Assembly: GCA_963706835.1 (NCBI GenBank)
Contig: CAVPOB010000015.1
Location: 62,001 to 126,000 of the forward strand
Source: CAVXYG01 sp963706835
GTDB taxonomy: Bacteria > Actinomycetota > Actinomycetes > S36-B12 > GCA-2699445
Direction of reading: 5' to 3'
Length of the DNA stretch: 64,000 nt
The notes under the pieces were generated by a model, which was given only the letters and a program-made list of their open reading frames with translations, was not told where the DNA came from and searched no databases. Position 1 is the first letter of the stretch. Each line of letters starts with the position of its first letter. Shown piece by piece: positions 44,231 to 53,896 of the stretch. Made by a program: the position numbers and the translations under genes.

Positions 44231-45505
44231 TCAAGCCTCAGGTCTGCGCCGGTCCGGCGATCCGAGCCGCACCATGCGCTCGGCGACGCTGTCCCAGCTC
44301 CATAGCTCCTGCACCGCTCGCCGACAGCCGGCCCGCAGCGTCACGACGTCCTTCGACGGCAGCGCGAGGATTTGGCTCAACCTGCCCCGCAAGCCCGCCG
44401 CGTCGCCGCGCTCGAAGGAAACCAGCCGAAGATGGGCCGGCAGGCACGATTCCAGCCCCTCGGCGATCTCGGCCAGGCCGCTGTGGCGCGCCACCACCGG
44501 CGGACAGCCGCAGGACGCTGCTTCGGCCGCCACCATCCCGAATGCCTCCGGGAAGACGCTCGGTACGACGCTCGCCGCGGCCAGCGGCCACAAGCGGCAC
44601 AGGTGGCGGTGCTGCAGCGGACCGGTGAACAAGGCATCCACGCCGAGCCGAGCGGCCTGCGCCTCCAGTTCGGCGCGAGCCGGACCGAAGCCCACGATGA
44701 TCGCCCGCGCCGGCAGGCCGACCAGGGCCTCCAGCAGCAGCGCGACGCCCTTCTGCTCACTGAGCTTGCCGACATAGATCACGATCGGTTCGTCGCCGGT
44801 CCGGAAGAACTCGGCGAACCGCCCGGCGTTGCCGTCGTCCGGCAGCCGCTCGTTGAACCGCTCGGGCGGGTTCGGCGCGTCTGCGGCGGCCTCGGCGATC
44901 AGGTGCTCAAGGGCGATCAGCCGGTCCTGGGGCCGCATCTGCTCGGTATCGACGCCCGGCGGGATGATGACCACATCGTCGCGGATCCCGGCGACATCGG
45001 CCAGCACGTCGCGCACGTGCTCCGAGCCGGCGATCACGGCCGCGGCGCCCGCCACCGACTCGCGGGCCCAGGCGCACAGGCCCGCATGGCCGCGCATGGC
45101 GTACTCCAGTTCCGACCCGTGCGCCTTGACCACGAAGGGCAGTCCGCTGGCGGCACCGACCGGGCCGCCGAGGAGCACGTGGTTGCAGATCAGCAGGTCC
45201 GCGGGGCCCTCGGCACGGATCGCCCTCGCCTGCGCCGCGACGAATGCCTCCACTTCGGCCCGCGGCATCTCGGGCAGCAGAGCCGGTTGCATGCCCTCAT
45301 AGGCGTCCAGGACGAACACCGGCAGCCGTCCCGGCAGCGCCGGGCGGCGCACCTGGGCACCGCCGAGATCGATGTCGCGCGCGTCGTCGGCGCAGAACAC
45401 GGTGACGTCGTGGCCGTGGTGCGCCAGCGTCCGGGCCAGCGCCCGGGTGTACTCGTTGGACCCCGTGCCGTGCAGCAGGTAGCCGTGCCAGATGAAGATG
45501 CGCAC
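44231..45505 (-). CDS. GT4-family glycosyltransferase
   Basis: A 424-residue GT-B enzyme. The N terminus (RIFIWHGYLLHGTGSNEYTR) has the acceptor-domain Gly-rich turn. The middle holds the hinge sequence IPPGVDTEQMRPQ and the donor-domain opening IVIYVGKLSEQKGVALLLEA. The catalytic E-x7-E motif is PEAFGMVAAEAASCG. Members transfer a sugar from a nucleotide donor to lipid, protein or polysaccharide. The GTG at 45505 was chosen over upstream ATGs because the sequence there matches family N termini. No cell-envelope cluster surrounds it, so the acceptor is unknown. Confidence 0.86.
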   Translation of the reverse strand: MRIFIWHGYLLHGTGSNEYTRALARTLAHHGHDVTVFCADDARDIDLGGAQVRRPALPGRLPVFVLDAYEGMQPALLPEMPRAEVEAFVAAQARAIRAEGPADLLICNHVLLGGPVGAASGLPFVVKAHGSELEYAMRGHAGLCAWARESVAGAAAVIAGSEHVRDVLADVAGIRDDVVIIPPGVDTEQMRPQDRLIALEHLIAEAAADAPNPPERFNERLPDDGNAGRFAEFFRTGDEPIVIYVGKLSEQKGVALLLEALVGLPARAIIVGFGPARAELEAQAARLGVDALFTGPLQHRHLCRLWPLAAASVVPSVFPEAFGMVAAEAASCGCPPVVARHSGLAEIAEGLESCLPAHLRLVSFERGDAAGLRGRLSQILALPSKDVVTLRAGCRRAVQELWSWDSVAERMVRLGSPDRRRPEA

Positions 45506-45618
45506 ACTTGACCGTAATCGCCATGGCGCCGAGACGGTCCGGCCGACGCAAGGCCAGCGGGTAGTCGCGCCTCCTCCAAGCCGGCCCCGCGGGCGGCGAT
45601 CGACCGTAGACTGCGCCG

Positions 45619-46857
45619 GTGGTGCATCTCGGCGTGCTCGGCGAACGGCTCCGCTCTCGGCTGTGGCCCATCCCGGCCCTGGCCGCAGCGACTGCCTGGG
45701 GTTGGGCATCGGTGTCGCGCTGCGACCGCACGGAGGTCCGACCGATGCCGCTATCGATGCGGCGTCCGCGCGCAGCATCCTGGAGGTCCTGGCCGGCTCT
45801 TCGCTCACCGTCGTCGCGCTCGTGCTGAGCCTGCAGGTAGTGGCCCTGCAACTGGCGGCCAGTCAGTACTCCCCCCGACTGCTGCGGACCTACGCCCGCG
45901 ACTGGGTCGTCCAGGCGTCGATGGCCGTCCTCATCGCGACGTTCGTCTTCAGTCTGGTCACCCTTGCGCTCTTCGGCGCGGCTGTGCAACCGCCGGTCGC
46001 CTCCGCGATCGTCGCACTGCTCCTCGCGCTGGGATGCGTCGTCGCGCTCGTCGGCGTGGTGGCCCACATCGTGACCTCGCTGCGCATCGAGACCTCGATG
46101 GCGGGGCTGCACGCGGATGCAGCGTCAGTGATCGAGGACAGCTACCGGACGGCCCGCCCGAGCGCGAACACCGCGCGGTTTCTCACGCAGGGCGTTCCCT
46201 TCACCGCGCGGCGCTCCGGATTCGTGCAGTCGGTCGCCACGGGTCAACTCGCCGAGTGGGCGCGCGCCCGCGACGTGCTGGTCCGGGTGGATTCCGCCCG
46301 GCGACCACGTCCTGACCGGGCAGGTGCTCGGCGCGGTGATCGGGCAGCAGTCCGCCGAGGTCGCGGACGAACTGCCCTCGGCCGTCCTCATCGGATGGGA
46401 ACGCACGCCGGACGCCGATCCCGGCTTCGGCCTGCTGCAACTGGTCGATATCGCGCTGCGGGCACTCAGCCCGGGGGTGAACGATCCGACCACGGCCAAG
46501 CACGCCCTCGGCCATGTGACCAGCCTTCTGTTGCAGATCGCCGACCTGGGCGCAGGGACCATCCGGATCACCAGCGACGACCAGGGCGACATCCGCGTGC
46601 AGCAGCATCTGCCGGGTCTGGACGAACTGGTGCGCGAGTGCTGTCTGCCGCTGGCGCGCGCGGGCGGGCACGACCCAGATGTGCTGCTCGCACTGCTGCG
46701 CCTGCTCCACGTCGTCGGACAGGCCTCCCCCGCGCACCTGCGCCCGGGCATCGACGCGGTCACCGGGTTCGTCGAGCGGACAGCGGCGCGCGACCTGGCA
46801 GACCCGCAAGACCAGCAGACCCTGCGCACCGCGATTGCCGCGATGCGCGCCTCCTAG
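45619..46857 (+). CDS. DUF2254 integral membrane protein, two frameshifts
   Basis: About 410 residues over three frames. Frame one: VHLGVLGERLRSRLWPIPAL from the GTG at 45619, with TM1. From about 45700, frame two gives ASARSILEVLAGSSLTVVAL, then the DUF2254 signature SLQVVALQLAASQYSPRLL, further helices, and SGFVQSVATGQLAEWARARD. From about 46290, frame three gives GQVLGAVIGQQSAEV, then WERTPDADPGFGLLQLVDIA and LSPGVNDPTTA, another family hallmark, to the stop at 46855. The transmembrane part comes first and the soluble part last, as in intact members. The function is unknown. The promoter region is shared with the divergent glycosyltransferase. Confidence 0.77.
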
Positions 46858-46932
46858 AGGCGCAGGCCATCAGGGGCCGCGCGTGCAGCGGATGGGCCGG
46901 GCCGCGGCCGCACGCGCGTCTAGGATCGCGGC

Positions 46933-47900
46933 ATGAGGGCTGCAGTGTGCACCGAGTACGGGCCGGCCGACCTGGTCCGCATCACCGATGTCCCGCGGCC
47001 CGAGATCGCGCCGGATCAGGTCCTGGTCCGCGTCGATACCGCGACCGTGAACCGCACCGACGCCGCCACCCGGCTCGGCCACCCGGTCTTCACCCGGCCC
47101 GTGACCGGGCTGCAGCGGCCCCGGGCCACGGTCCTCGGCTGCGAATATGCCGGCGAGGTGGTCGAGGTCGGCTCGGACGTGACGACATTGCGCCCCGCCG
47201 ACCGCGTGTTCGGCTTCAGCGAGTGGGTGTTCGGGGCCCACGCGGAGTACGTGGCGGTTCCCGCCGGCGGGCCGATCGCAGTGATCCCGGCCGGCGTGTC
47301 CCATCAGCAAGCCGCGCCAGGCACTGAGGGCGCCCACTATGCCTGGGCCTTCCTGCGCAAGGCACGCGTGCAGGCCGGCCAAGCTGTCCTGGTCAACGGG
47401 GCCACCGGAGCCATCGGCTCGGCCGCCGTGCAGTTCCTGAGGGGCCTGGATGTGCAGGTCACCGCCGTCTGCGCCGGCGAGCACGCCAACGTGATCCGCG
47501 GCCTCGGTGCCGATCGGGTCATCGACTACACCAGCGATGACTTCACCGCTGACGACCAGCGCTTCGACGCCGTCTTCGACACGGTCGGCAAGAGTTCGTT
47601 CGCGCCAATGCCGGCGCCTGCTGCACCCGCACGGGGTCTACCTGTCCTCCGAGCTGGGGACGCGCGGTCAGAACATCATCATGTCGCTGGCTTCGCCGCT
47701 GATGGGTGGCCGCAGGGTCCGATTCCCGTTTCCGCGCATCGATCAGCCGTTGGTGCGCCACTTCGCAGCACCTGATGGCTGCGGGCGACTTCACGCCCCT
47801 CATCGATCGCAGCTACCCGCTGGACGACATCGTGGCTGCCTACGAGTACGTGGAGTCCGGCCGCAAGCTGGGCAGCGTCCTGCTCGACATCGGCGGCTGA
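46933..47900 (+). CDS. zinc-type alcohol dehydrogenase-like (MDR, quinone reductase) protein, two frameshifts
   Basis: An MDR oxidoreductase of about 320 residues. The first 220 residues are continuous: VNRTDAATRLGHPVF, VLGCEYAGEVVEVGSDV and the nucleotide loop VLVNGATGAIGSAAVQFLRG, then DRVIDYTSDDF and FDAVFDTVGKSSF. The frame shifts near 47605 to YLSSELGTRGQNI, then SPLMGGRRVRFPFPRI, and again near 47760 to AAGDFTPLIDRSYPLDDIVA, then YEYVESGRKLGSVLLDIGG, the normal family end. All functional segments are there, so the breaks are probably assembly indels. No zinc ligands are evident, which fits the NADPH:quinone reductase subgroup. It is convergent with the cyclase-like gene, 7 bp apart. Confidence 0.8.
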
Positions 47901-47907
47901 GGAGCCA

Positions 47908-50022
47908 TCACGCGGGCAGCGTGAACAGTTCCATCTGCTCGCCGTCGAGATCCAGAACACGGTCCGCCGGCTCCACGTTCTCCCGTCCCGCCGTGAGCGC
48001 GGCGACCGTCGAGGCGTCGATGAGCACCCGGTCGGCCCCCGCCAGCGATGCCAGCGCCAGTGCGCGGCGGACCGGCTCCCCCCACGCGCCGAACGTCAGC
48101 GCCCCGGAATCGAGCACGCCGGTCGCCACGGCGCCCGTGGCCAGCCCGATGTGCAGGTGCAGGGCGAGTTCGGCCTCATCCTGCAGGCGGCGCCGGAATT
48201 CTTCGGCGAACCGCAGACCGGCGTCGGCTCCGGCGCCTTCCTCACCGATGCCGGAGAGGAACAGCGATCGGTCGGCAGCGCTGCGGATGCGTTCCAGTCC
48301 GGCCTGCGCCGCCACTTCCTCGGCGAGGGCTGCAGCCCAGCCCAGGGCCTCCCCGGCGAGCTCGGCATCCACCCGGTCGTCGGCTGGCTCGACGGTGACG
48401 GCCACCACGGTGCCCTGCTCGACCGCCTCGCCGGTGCCGGCGACCTGCCCGTCCTCATCGACCAGTTGCGGCGGGAGCACAGCGAGCAGCAGCTGGCGCT
48501 TGCGCTCATACTCCGCCGCCAGGTCTGCCTCCCGCTGACCCAGCCAGGCGGCCATCGCGGTCAGCCGCCGGGCCAGATCGCCGAATTCGTCGCTGCGGCT
48601 GGTGTCCAGATGCGGGTTGCGCTCCCCCGCCGCGATTGCCTCGGCGGCCTGCACGGTTGGTCGGATCGGCCGGGTGAGGATCCGCGCCAGCAGCACGCCG
48701 AGACCTGCGACGACGGGCAGCACGATGGCCAGCACCACCAGGATCCGCGCCACGTACGAGGTCAACGGCGCCAGCGCCACTGCCCGGGGCACCTCGGTCA
48801 CGGCCAGCCACTGCCGCCCGCTGGCGTCGAAGGCCTCGGCAGCCGTGAACGTCGCCTCACCGAGCGGGTTGCGGGCGCCGCCCCGGAACGTGTCGCCGTC
48901 CACTGCCGTGCGTACCGGCTCGGTGTCGATGCGCTGGATGCCGACCGGGGACCCGAACACCTCGATGAGATCCGCCTCCGCCTGGTCCTCCTCGTCGCCG
49001 GCCCGCAACTGCTCCAGATAGGCCTGCGGATCCTCGGTCCACGAGCGGGGCTCGCTCTGCAGCAGCTGATCGGCCGAGACGATGTAGCTGTCGCCCTCGG
49101 GCAGGCCGATGCCGTCCCAGTCGCCGCCCGCTGTCGCGATGCGGTTCAACGCTGCCACGGGGATCTCGACAGCGATGGCCCCAGCGACCCTCCCGCCGCT
49201 GCGCACGCCGCTGACGGCGAACAGGGCGGGGCGACCGGTGGGGGTGATCGTGAAATCGGTGATCAGCGTGGTGCCGATCCTGGCTTGCGGCAACCGTTCG
49301 GTCACCAGTTGCGCCAACGCCGATCCCGCGTAGGGGCCGGTGATCAGGCTCGTCCCGACGTCGTTGCGCTTGTCCAACGAGTAGACGATGGTCGCCTGAT
49401 CGTCGATCAGGAGGATGTCGCCACCGCCCTTGGCCGCGGAGAATGCCTCGGCCGCCGGCTGAATCCGGGCGTTGAGCGCGGAGTAGTCCGTGCCGTCCCC
49501 GGCGTCGATCGGGGCCGGGGCCCCGGCCGGCCGCACGGTGTAGTGGTACTGCAGCCATTGCGCCGCAGGGCGGACCGGAACGACGCCGTCGACCCGCAGC
49601 GGCCCCAGTCCCGCTGCATTCAGCGGGTCCACCACCCGCTCCTGATACCACTGCTCGAGCTCCGCCAACTGCTCCTCGGTCAACTCCTGCTCGTCCAGCG
49701 CGGCGAAGGCCTCGCGCAACGCGCCCAACGTCCCCACAACGCCCGGATCGTTCGAGGCAGCGGAGATCTCCCCGACCAACCGCCGGGTCCCGGCCTCGAT
49801 GGACTGCGCCCGCGTGGCGCCCACCGCAGCCAGCTGCTCCTCGGTGCCCTCCACGAGGAGGTTCCTTGCCGCGTAGTAGTTCAGACCGCCGAAGGTCGCG
49901 ACGGCCAACAGCGCGGTGAACACCAGGGCGAACGCCAACTGCCGACCGAGCCGGCGCGGCCGACGCCACCACGGCAGCGGCGGCGCCGACATCGAGCGCG
50001 GGTCCGGGGCCGGCGCGGTCAC
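47908..50022 (-). CDS. membrane sensor with HAMP and degenerate class III cyclase-like domain (2)
   Basis: A 704-residue two-TM receptor. TM1 (LAFALVFTALLAVATFGGL) is near residue 38; an extracytoplasmic sensor follows (residues about 60-410), with GDGTDYSALNARIQPAAEAF and DILLIDDQATIVYSLDKRND of Cache-like character. TM2 (ILVVLAIVLPVVAGLGVLLA) and a HAMP segment (RPIRPTVQAAEAIAAGERNP) follow near 430-480. The last 200 residues align with the frame of adenylyl cyclases (VTVEPADDRV, LHLHIGLATGAVATGVLDSG, FGAWGEPVRRALALASLAGA), but both metal-binding Asp and the substrate Lys are missing. It is probably not an active cyclase. Its start overlaps the end of the channel gene (GTGA at 50019). Confidence 0.78.
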   Translation of the reverse strand: MTAPAPDPRSMSAPPLPWWRRPRRLGRQLAFALVFTALLAVATFGGLNYYAARNLLVEGTEEQLAAVGATRAQSIEAGTRRLVGEISAASNDPGVVGTLGALREAFAALDEQELTEEQLAELEQWYQERVVDPLNAAGLGPLRVDGVVPVRPAAQWLQYHYTVRPAGAPAPIDAGDGTDYSALNARIQPAAEAFSAAKGGGDILLIDDQATIVYSLDKRNDVGTSLITGPYAGSALAQLVTERLPQARIGTTLITDFTITPTGRPALFAVSGVRSGGRVAGAIAVEIPVAALNRIATAGGDWDGIGLPEGDSYIVSADQLLQSEPRSWTEDPQAYLEQLRAGDEEDQAEADLIEVFGSPVGIQRIDTEPVRTAVDGDTFRGGARNPLGEATFTAAEAFDASGRQWLAVTEVPRAVALAPLTSYVARILVVLAIVLPVVAGLGVLLARILTRPIRPTVQAAEAIAAGERNPHLDTSRSDEFGDLARRLTAMAAWLGQREADLAAEYERKRQLLLAVLPPQLVDEDGQVAGTGEAVEQGTVVAVTVEPADDRVDAELAGEALGWAAALAEEVAAQAGLERIRSAADRSLFLSGIGEEGAGADAGLRFAEEFRRRLQDEAELALHLHIGLATGAVATGVLDSGALTFGAWGEPVRRALALASLAGADRVLIDASTVAALTAGRENVEPADRVLDLDGEQMELFTLPA

Positions 50023-51509
50023 GACGGCTCCGCCTCGGTCGTGCTGGTCAGCGCTGCCAAGCGCCGATCCACGAGGCGGTTGATCCGCCGCTCCCGCAGC
50101 GCGGCGACGCGGTTGAAGGCCGCCACCAGTTCGGCGTTGCGGGAGCCGACCTCATCGGTGATGTCGGACGGCAGCACGATGACCACACAGTCGGTCACCG
50201 CTCGCAGGGCAATAGTGCGCACGTCACCGCGCACGGGATTGAGCAGCCCCACCACATCGCCCACGGCCATATCGGTGACGACCGCCTCGTCGAAGCCCGG
50301 CTCCAGCAGCACCAGGACCGCCTGGCCCTGCGCGATGACCAGCAAGTCGCGTGCCTCGGAACCGGCATGGAACATCAACTCGCCAGCCCGGTAGCGCTCC
50401 CGGCGGCATGCCTGGGCCAGCCGATCGAGTTCCTCGTCGGGCAGCTGCGCCAGCAACGGCGCGGAGGCGACCGCACTGCGCAATTCGGCAAGCGTCGGTT
50501 TGGCCGCCTCCGCCTCCGCCGCCGGGTCGTGCAGGAAGATGTCCTGCGCCGGGCTGGGCAGCGGGACGTTGTGGCGATGCGACTGGTACCAGACCAGCGC
50601 GCCGAAATCGCCCTTCACCCGGGGGACGATCGCGTAGTCGTCGACCCACAAGTGCACGTCGTAGCCCATGAGCGGATCGTCGATCGCGGTGACGATGACG
50701 GCCGGCGGCGGGTCGCTGAGCACCCCGGGAACGGATCGAGCGGCGTCCAGGAGCATGTCCTTGGCCAGCGTGGGCGGATTCGCGAAGGCCACCTGCAGCG
50801 AGACGACCACCCGGTGCAGGGGCTGCGGGGAGGTGTGGTTGACCAAGCTCGCGTTGGCGAGCTGACTGTTGGGCACGACGATGATGTCACCGTTGCGGTC
50901 CCGGATCCGGGAGGTGCGCCAGTTGATGTCGACGACCTCACCCTCGGTGTCGCCGGTACTGATCCAGTCGCCGGGCTTGAAGGGCCGGTCGCTGAGCAGC
51001 AGCACACCGGAGGCCAGCCCGCTCAACGTGTCCTGCAGGGCGAACGACACCACCAACGAAGTCACGCCCAGCGCGGTGAGCGCGGCCGACAGGTCCACCC
51101 CCCACACGCCGCCGATCAGCAGCGCTGCGGTGCCGATCACCAGCGCCAGCCTCGGGAAGGCCAGGACCAGGGCGGGAACCGGCCGGCGGCCCGGCTCGGA
51201 CGGCCTGGTGCGCAGTCCCTCGCCGATGACCCGCAGCATCTGCCACCCGGCCACGGCCAGCGACACCAGCAGGCCGGTCTCGACCAGGCGCAGGTACCAG
51301 GCCTCATCAACCCCGAGGACGGGCACCATGAGCGCCCAGGCCGCGAAGAACGGCAGCACCAGGTTGCGCAGCGTCCGCAGCGGCGCCTGCAGCGGCGATT
51401 CCGCCTGGCGCAGCCGCTCCTCGACCTCGGCGGCGCCGACGATGACCAGCGGGACGGCCACGATGACGGCGAAGCTCCACAGCACCTGGCTGGTGAAGAG
51501 GTTGTTCAT
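50019..51509 (-). CDS. MscS-family channel with C-terminal cyclic-nucleotide-binding domain
   Basis: A 496-residue membrane protein. Four N-terminal helices lead into the MscS pore helix and beta domain: VTSLVVSFALQDTLSGLASG, then LLLSDRPFKPGDWISTGDTE and GDIIVVPNSQLANASLVNHT, as in MscS-type channels. After about residue 355 a cNMP-binding beta-roll follows: RYRAGELMFHAGSEARDLLV, then AVLVLLEPGFDEAVVTDMAV and GDVVGLLNPVRGDVRTIALR. This domain arrangement is that of bacterial cyclic-nucleotide-gated (bCNG) channels. The start is the ATG at 51509. It overlaps both neighbours by 4 bp and sits between two cyclase-like sensors, so it probably acts with them. Confidence 0.88.
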   Translation of the reverse strand: MNNLFTSQVLWSFAVIVAVPLVIVGAAEVEERLRQAESPLQAPLRTLRNLVLPFFAAWALMVPVLGVDEAWYLRLVETGLLVSLAVAGWQMLRVIGEGLRTRPSEPGRRPVPALVLAFPRLALVIGTAALLIGGVWGVDLSAALTALGVTSLVVSFALQDTLSGLASGVLLLSDRPFKPGDWISTGDTEGEVVDINWRTSRIRDRNGDIIVVPNSQLANASLVNHTSPQPLHRVVVSLQVAFANPPTLAKDMLLDAARSVPGVLSDPPPAVIVTAIDDPLMGYDVHLWVDDYAIVPRVKGDFGALVWYQSHRHNVPLPSPAQDIFLHDPAAEAEAAKPTLAELRSAVASAPLLAQLPDEELDRLAQACRRERYRAGELMFHAGSEARDLLVIAQGQAVLVLLEPGFDEAVVTDMAVGDVVGLLNPVRGDVRTIALRAVTDCVVIVLPSDITDEVGSRNAELVAAFNRVAALRERRINRLVDRRLAALTSTTEAEPS

Positions 51510-53731
51510 GGCCGCACTCCCGTCCCCGAGTGCGGCTGGGATTCCAGCGTCACCGCCCACAGGGCGCTCTGCCCATCGGCCGGCTCATCCTCGGCACCGA
51601 TGATCGATCCCCGCCAGGGTGTCACTTCGATCTCCTCGGGCAGCCGGGCCCGCGTGGCCTCGGTGATGACGATCTGGCCCGGTTGAGCCGACCGCGCCAG
51701 TTGGTGCGCCGTGGTGACCGTGGGGCCCCAGACGTCGTAGACCAGACGAGCCCCGCCGGACATCCCGACGGTGACCGGACCGGTCGTGAGGCCGATCGCG
51801 GTGGTCAGCCGGACGGGGGCGAGCCGGGACAGGCTCGCGACAGCGTCGTGGACCGCCTCGGCGAAGGCGACCGCTCTGGGGGCATGGTCGATGTAGGGCT
51901 GATCATGACCGCACGCGGCGAAATAGGAGTCGCCCAGCACCTTGATGCGGTTCAGCCCGTGCTCGAGTGCCCGGTCGTCGAGTTCGGCGTGCAGTTCGTC
52001 CAGCAGCTGCCGGTCGCCGTCGCTGCTGGCCGCCACCAAGCCCCCCAGACCGAGCACCACGACCACCACCACGGTGGCACTGGGCACCTCGTCGAGGTTC
52101 TCGATCTCGCCGCGGGCGATGCGCTGCGCAACCGCGGGGGGCAGCATGCGCTCCATCACCTGCAGCCGCTCGGCCCGGGCTTGCTGCAACTGTTCCTGTT
52201 GCCGGTGCAGCCCCCGCCCCATCTCGGTGAGGCTGCCCGCCAGCCGGTGGAACTCGATCGGGCTGCGCTGCGGGATCTCGACCGGTTGCACTCCGTCGCG
52301 GGCAGCGCTGGCGATCGCAGCGGAGCTGAGGCGGTCGGAGATGATACGCACCGGCCGCATCGTCTGGTTCGCCCAAGCCACGGCCAGGAAGGCCAAGGCC
52401 ACGACGAACGCGGCCGCGCCGAAGAGCAGCACCTGACGGAAGCTGGTGATGGTGGCTTCGGCGCTGGCGCTGCCGATCTCCGCGATGGCATACCAGGTCA
52501 GACCCTCGAAGGGCACCTCCTCCACTGCGGTCACGACCTCGGCCCCGGTCATGCCCAAACCCTGCATGGGCTGCGCGGCGCCGTCCTCGGCTGCGTTGAT
52601 CGTCGCCCCCGTCGCCGGCACGACGAGCACCGTTGTGCCGGTCCGTTCGACGGCGGCCTGCTCACCGCTGGTGATCAATCCGTTGGCGCTGACCGCGTCC
52701 AAGAACGCCACGGGGTCGGCCAGGTAGTCCTGCGGATCGCTGCGCACCAGCCCGTCGGGGCCGATGAGGTAGAGCGTGCGCGGCCCGGCGTCGTCGGCGG
52801 AGCGGCTCGCCTCAGCGATGCCGGTGAGCAGCTCGGTGTAGATCCCGGCGTCATAGGTGAGCACGACGAATCCGGTCAGCACGCCGTCCTCGATGACGGG
52901 GGCGGCAGCAGCACCCAGCGGTTGCCCCGGGTCTGCCCGGTAGTAGCTCACATCAGTCACCACAGGGCCCTCGGTCTGCTGCGCAGCGTTGACGGCGCGG
53001 GCGACCAGCGATCCGCTGTATGGGCCCACCTCGAGGCTGGTGCCGAGATCGGGATTCTTCGCCACGGTGTACACGATGCGCTCGGTTGCCGCGTCGACGA
53101 GGAGGACGTCGCGCAGGCCGCCCTGGACGACCGCAGAGCGGAAGAAGCCGTGGGAGCGGGCATGGGCGGCGCTGAAGTCGCTGCCGTCACCGGCGTCGGA
53201 AACCGTCGTGGGGTCGGTGACCGGTTCCTCCGGCACGGAGTACAGCGCCTGCAGGATGATCGCGACCGCCGCGTTGGACAGGATGTCGTCCACTTGCAGG
53301 GACTCGCCGGCGTCGGCCGCCGGCTGGAAGAACCGCTCTTGATACGCCTCGAGCAGCACCGCCCGCTGTTCCTGCAGATCCTCCGGCGGGGGTGCCTGCT
53401 CCAGGGCAGCAATAGCGGCGGCGAACTCGTCGATCGCGAGCTGCGTCTGTCGGCTGGTCGCCAACTGCCCGGCCAGCCGCTCGTAGTAGCGCAGCTGCGA
53501 GGCGGCCTCCAGCGCACCTGAGGTGCCTTGGGAGCGCAGAGCGTCCGCCACGATCCCGCGGCCCAGGCTCTGCCCGGCCGTCACACCCACTACCGTTGCG
53601 GCCACCAGCGATGCCAGCCCGACGGCGAGCACTGTGGCAGCAAGCCGTGTGGCCAGGGAGATGCCCCATCCGCGGCGTTCCTCGCCCGGTCTCGAGCCAG
53701 CAGCACTGCGGCTGCGGAGACGCCTGACCAT
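51506..53731 (-). CDS. membrane sensor with HAMP and class III cyclase domain (1)
   Basis: A 741-residue receptor with TM1 (LAATVLAVGLASLVAATVVG), a large outer sensor (residues about 60-390), TM2 (VLLFGAAAFVVALAFLAVAW), a HAMP-like stretch and a cyclase domain from about 540. The cyclase domain keeps NRIKVLGDSYFAACG, with the substrate Lys and second metal Asp, and YDVWGPTVTTAHQLARSAQP with the nucleotide-binding Asn-equivalent region. The first metal Asp, expected in the FADIVGF strand, is replaced (VVVVVVLGLGGL). Catalysis is therefore doubtful. ATG at 53731; the stop overlaps the channel start (ATGA at 51506). It leads the operon. Confidence 0.82.
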   Translation of the reverse strand: MVRRLRSRSAAGSRPGEERRGWGISLATRLAATVLAVGLASLVAATVVGVTAGQSLGRGIVADALRSQGTSGALEAASQLRYYERLAGQLATSRQTQLAIDEFAAAIAALEQAPPPEDLQEQRAVLLEAYQERFFQPAADAGESLQVDDILSNAAVAIILQALYSVPEEPVTDPTTVSDAGDGSDFSAAHARSHGFFRSAVVQGGLRDVLLVDAATERIVYTVAKNPDLGTSLEVGPYSGSLVARAVNAAQQTEGPVVTDVSYYRADPGQPLGAAAAPVIEDGVLTGFVVLTYDAGIYTELLTGIAEASRSADDAGPRTLYLIGPDGLVRSDPQDYLADPVAFLDAVSANGLITSGEQAAVERTGTTVLVVPATGATINAAEDGAAQPMQGLGMTGAEVVTAVEEVPFEGLTWYAIAEIGSASAEATITSFRQVLLFGAAAFVVALAFLAVAWANQTMRPVRIISDRLSSAAIASAARDGVQPVEIPQRSPIEFHRLAGSLTEMGRGLHRQQEQLQQARAERLQVMERMLPPAVAQRIARGEIENLDEVPSATVVVVVVLGLGGLVAASSDGDRQLLDELHAELDDRALEHGLNRIKVLGDSYFAACGHDQPYIDHAPRAVAFAEAVHDAVASLSRLAPVRLTTAIGLTTGPVTVGMSGGARLVYDVWGPTVTTAHQLARSAQPGQIVITEATRARLPEEIEVTPWRGSIIGAEDEPADGQSALWAVTLESQPHSGTGVRP

Positions 53732-53739
53732 GAGGAGCA

Positions 53740-53745
53740 AGTGTA
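53740..53745 (-). promoter_or_regulatory. possible -10 element for a leaderless cyclase transcript
   Basis: Read on the minus strand, TACACT lies at 53745-53740, eight bases before the ATG at 53731. No ribosome site precedes that ATG. This spacing would put the transcription start at or next to the ATG, as in leaderless actinobacterial mRNAs. A clear -35 is not visible. The call is tentative. Confidence 0.35.
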
Positions 53746-53896
53746 GGCGCGCCGGAGCGCCCCTGAACCTGCTTCCGCATGCTCGGCTCCCGGTGCCAAC
53801 CGGATCCGGCCGGCAAGTGCCAGCGCCAGGCCGCTCGACACGGGCGGTCGGGCAGCGTCTACCGTTGCGGTCACGGCTGCTATCGAGGAGGACTGT

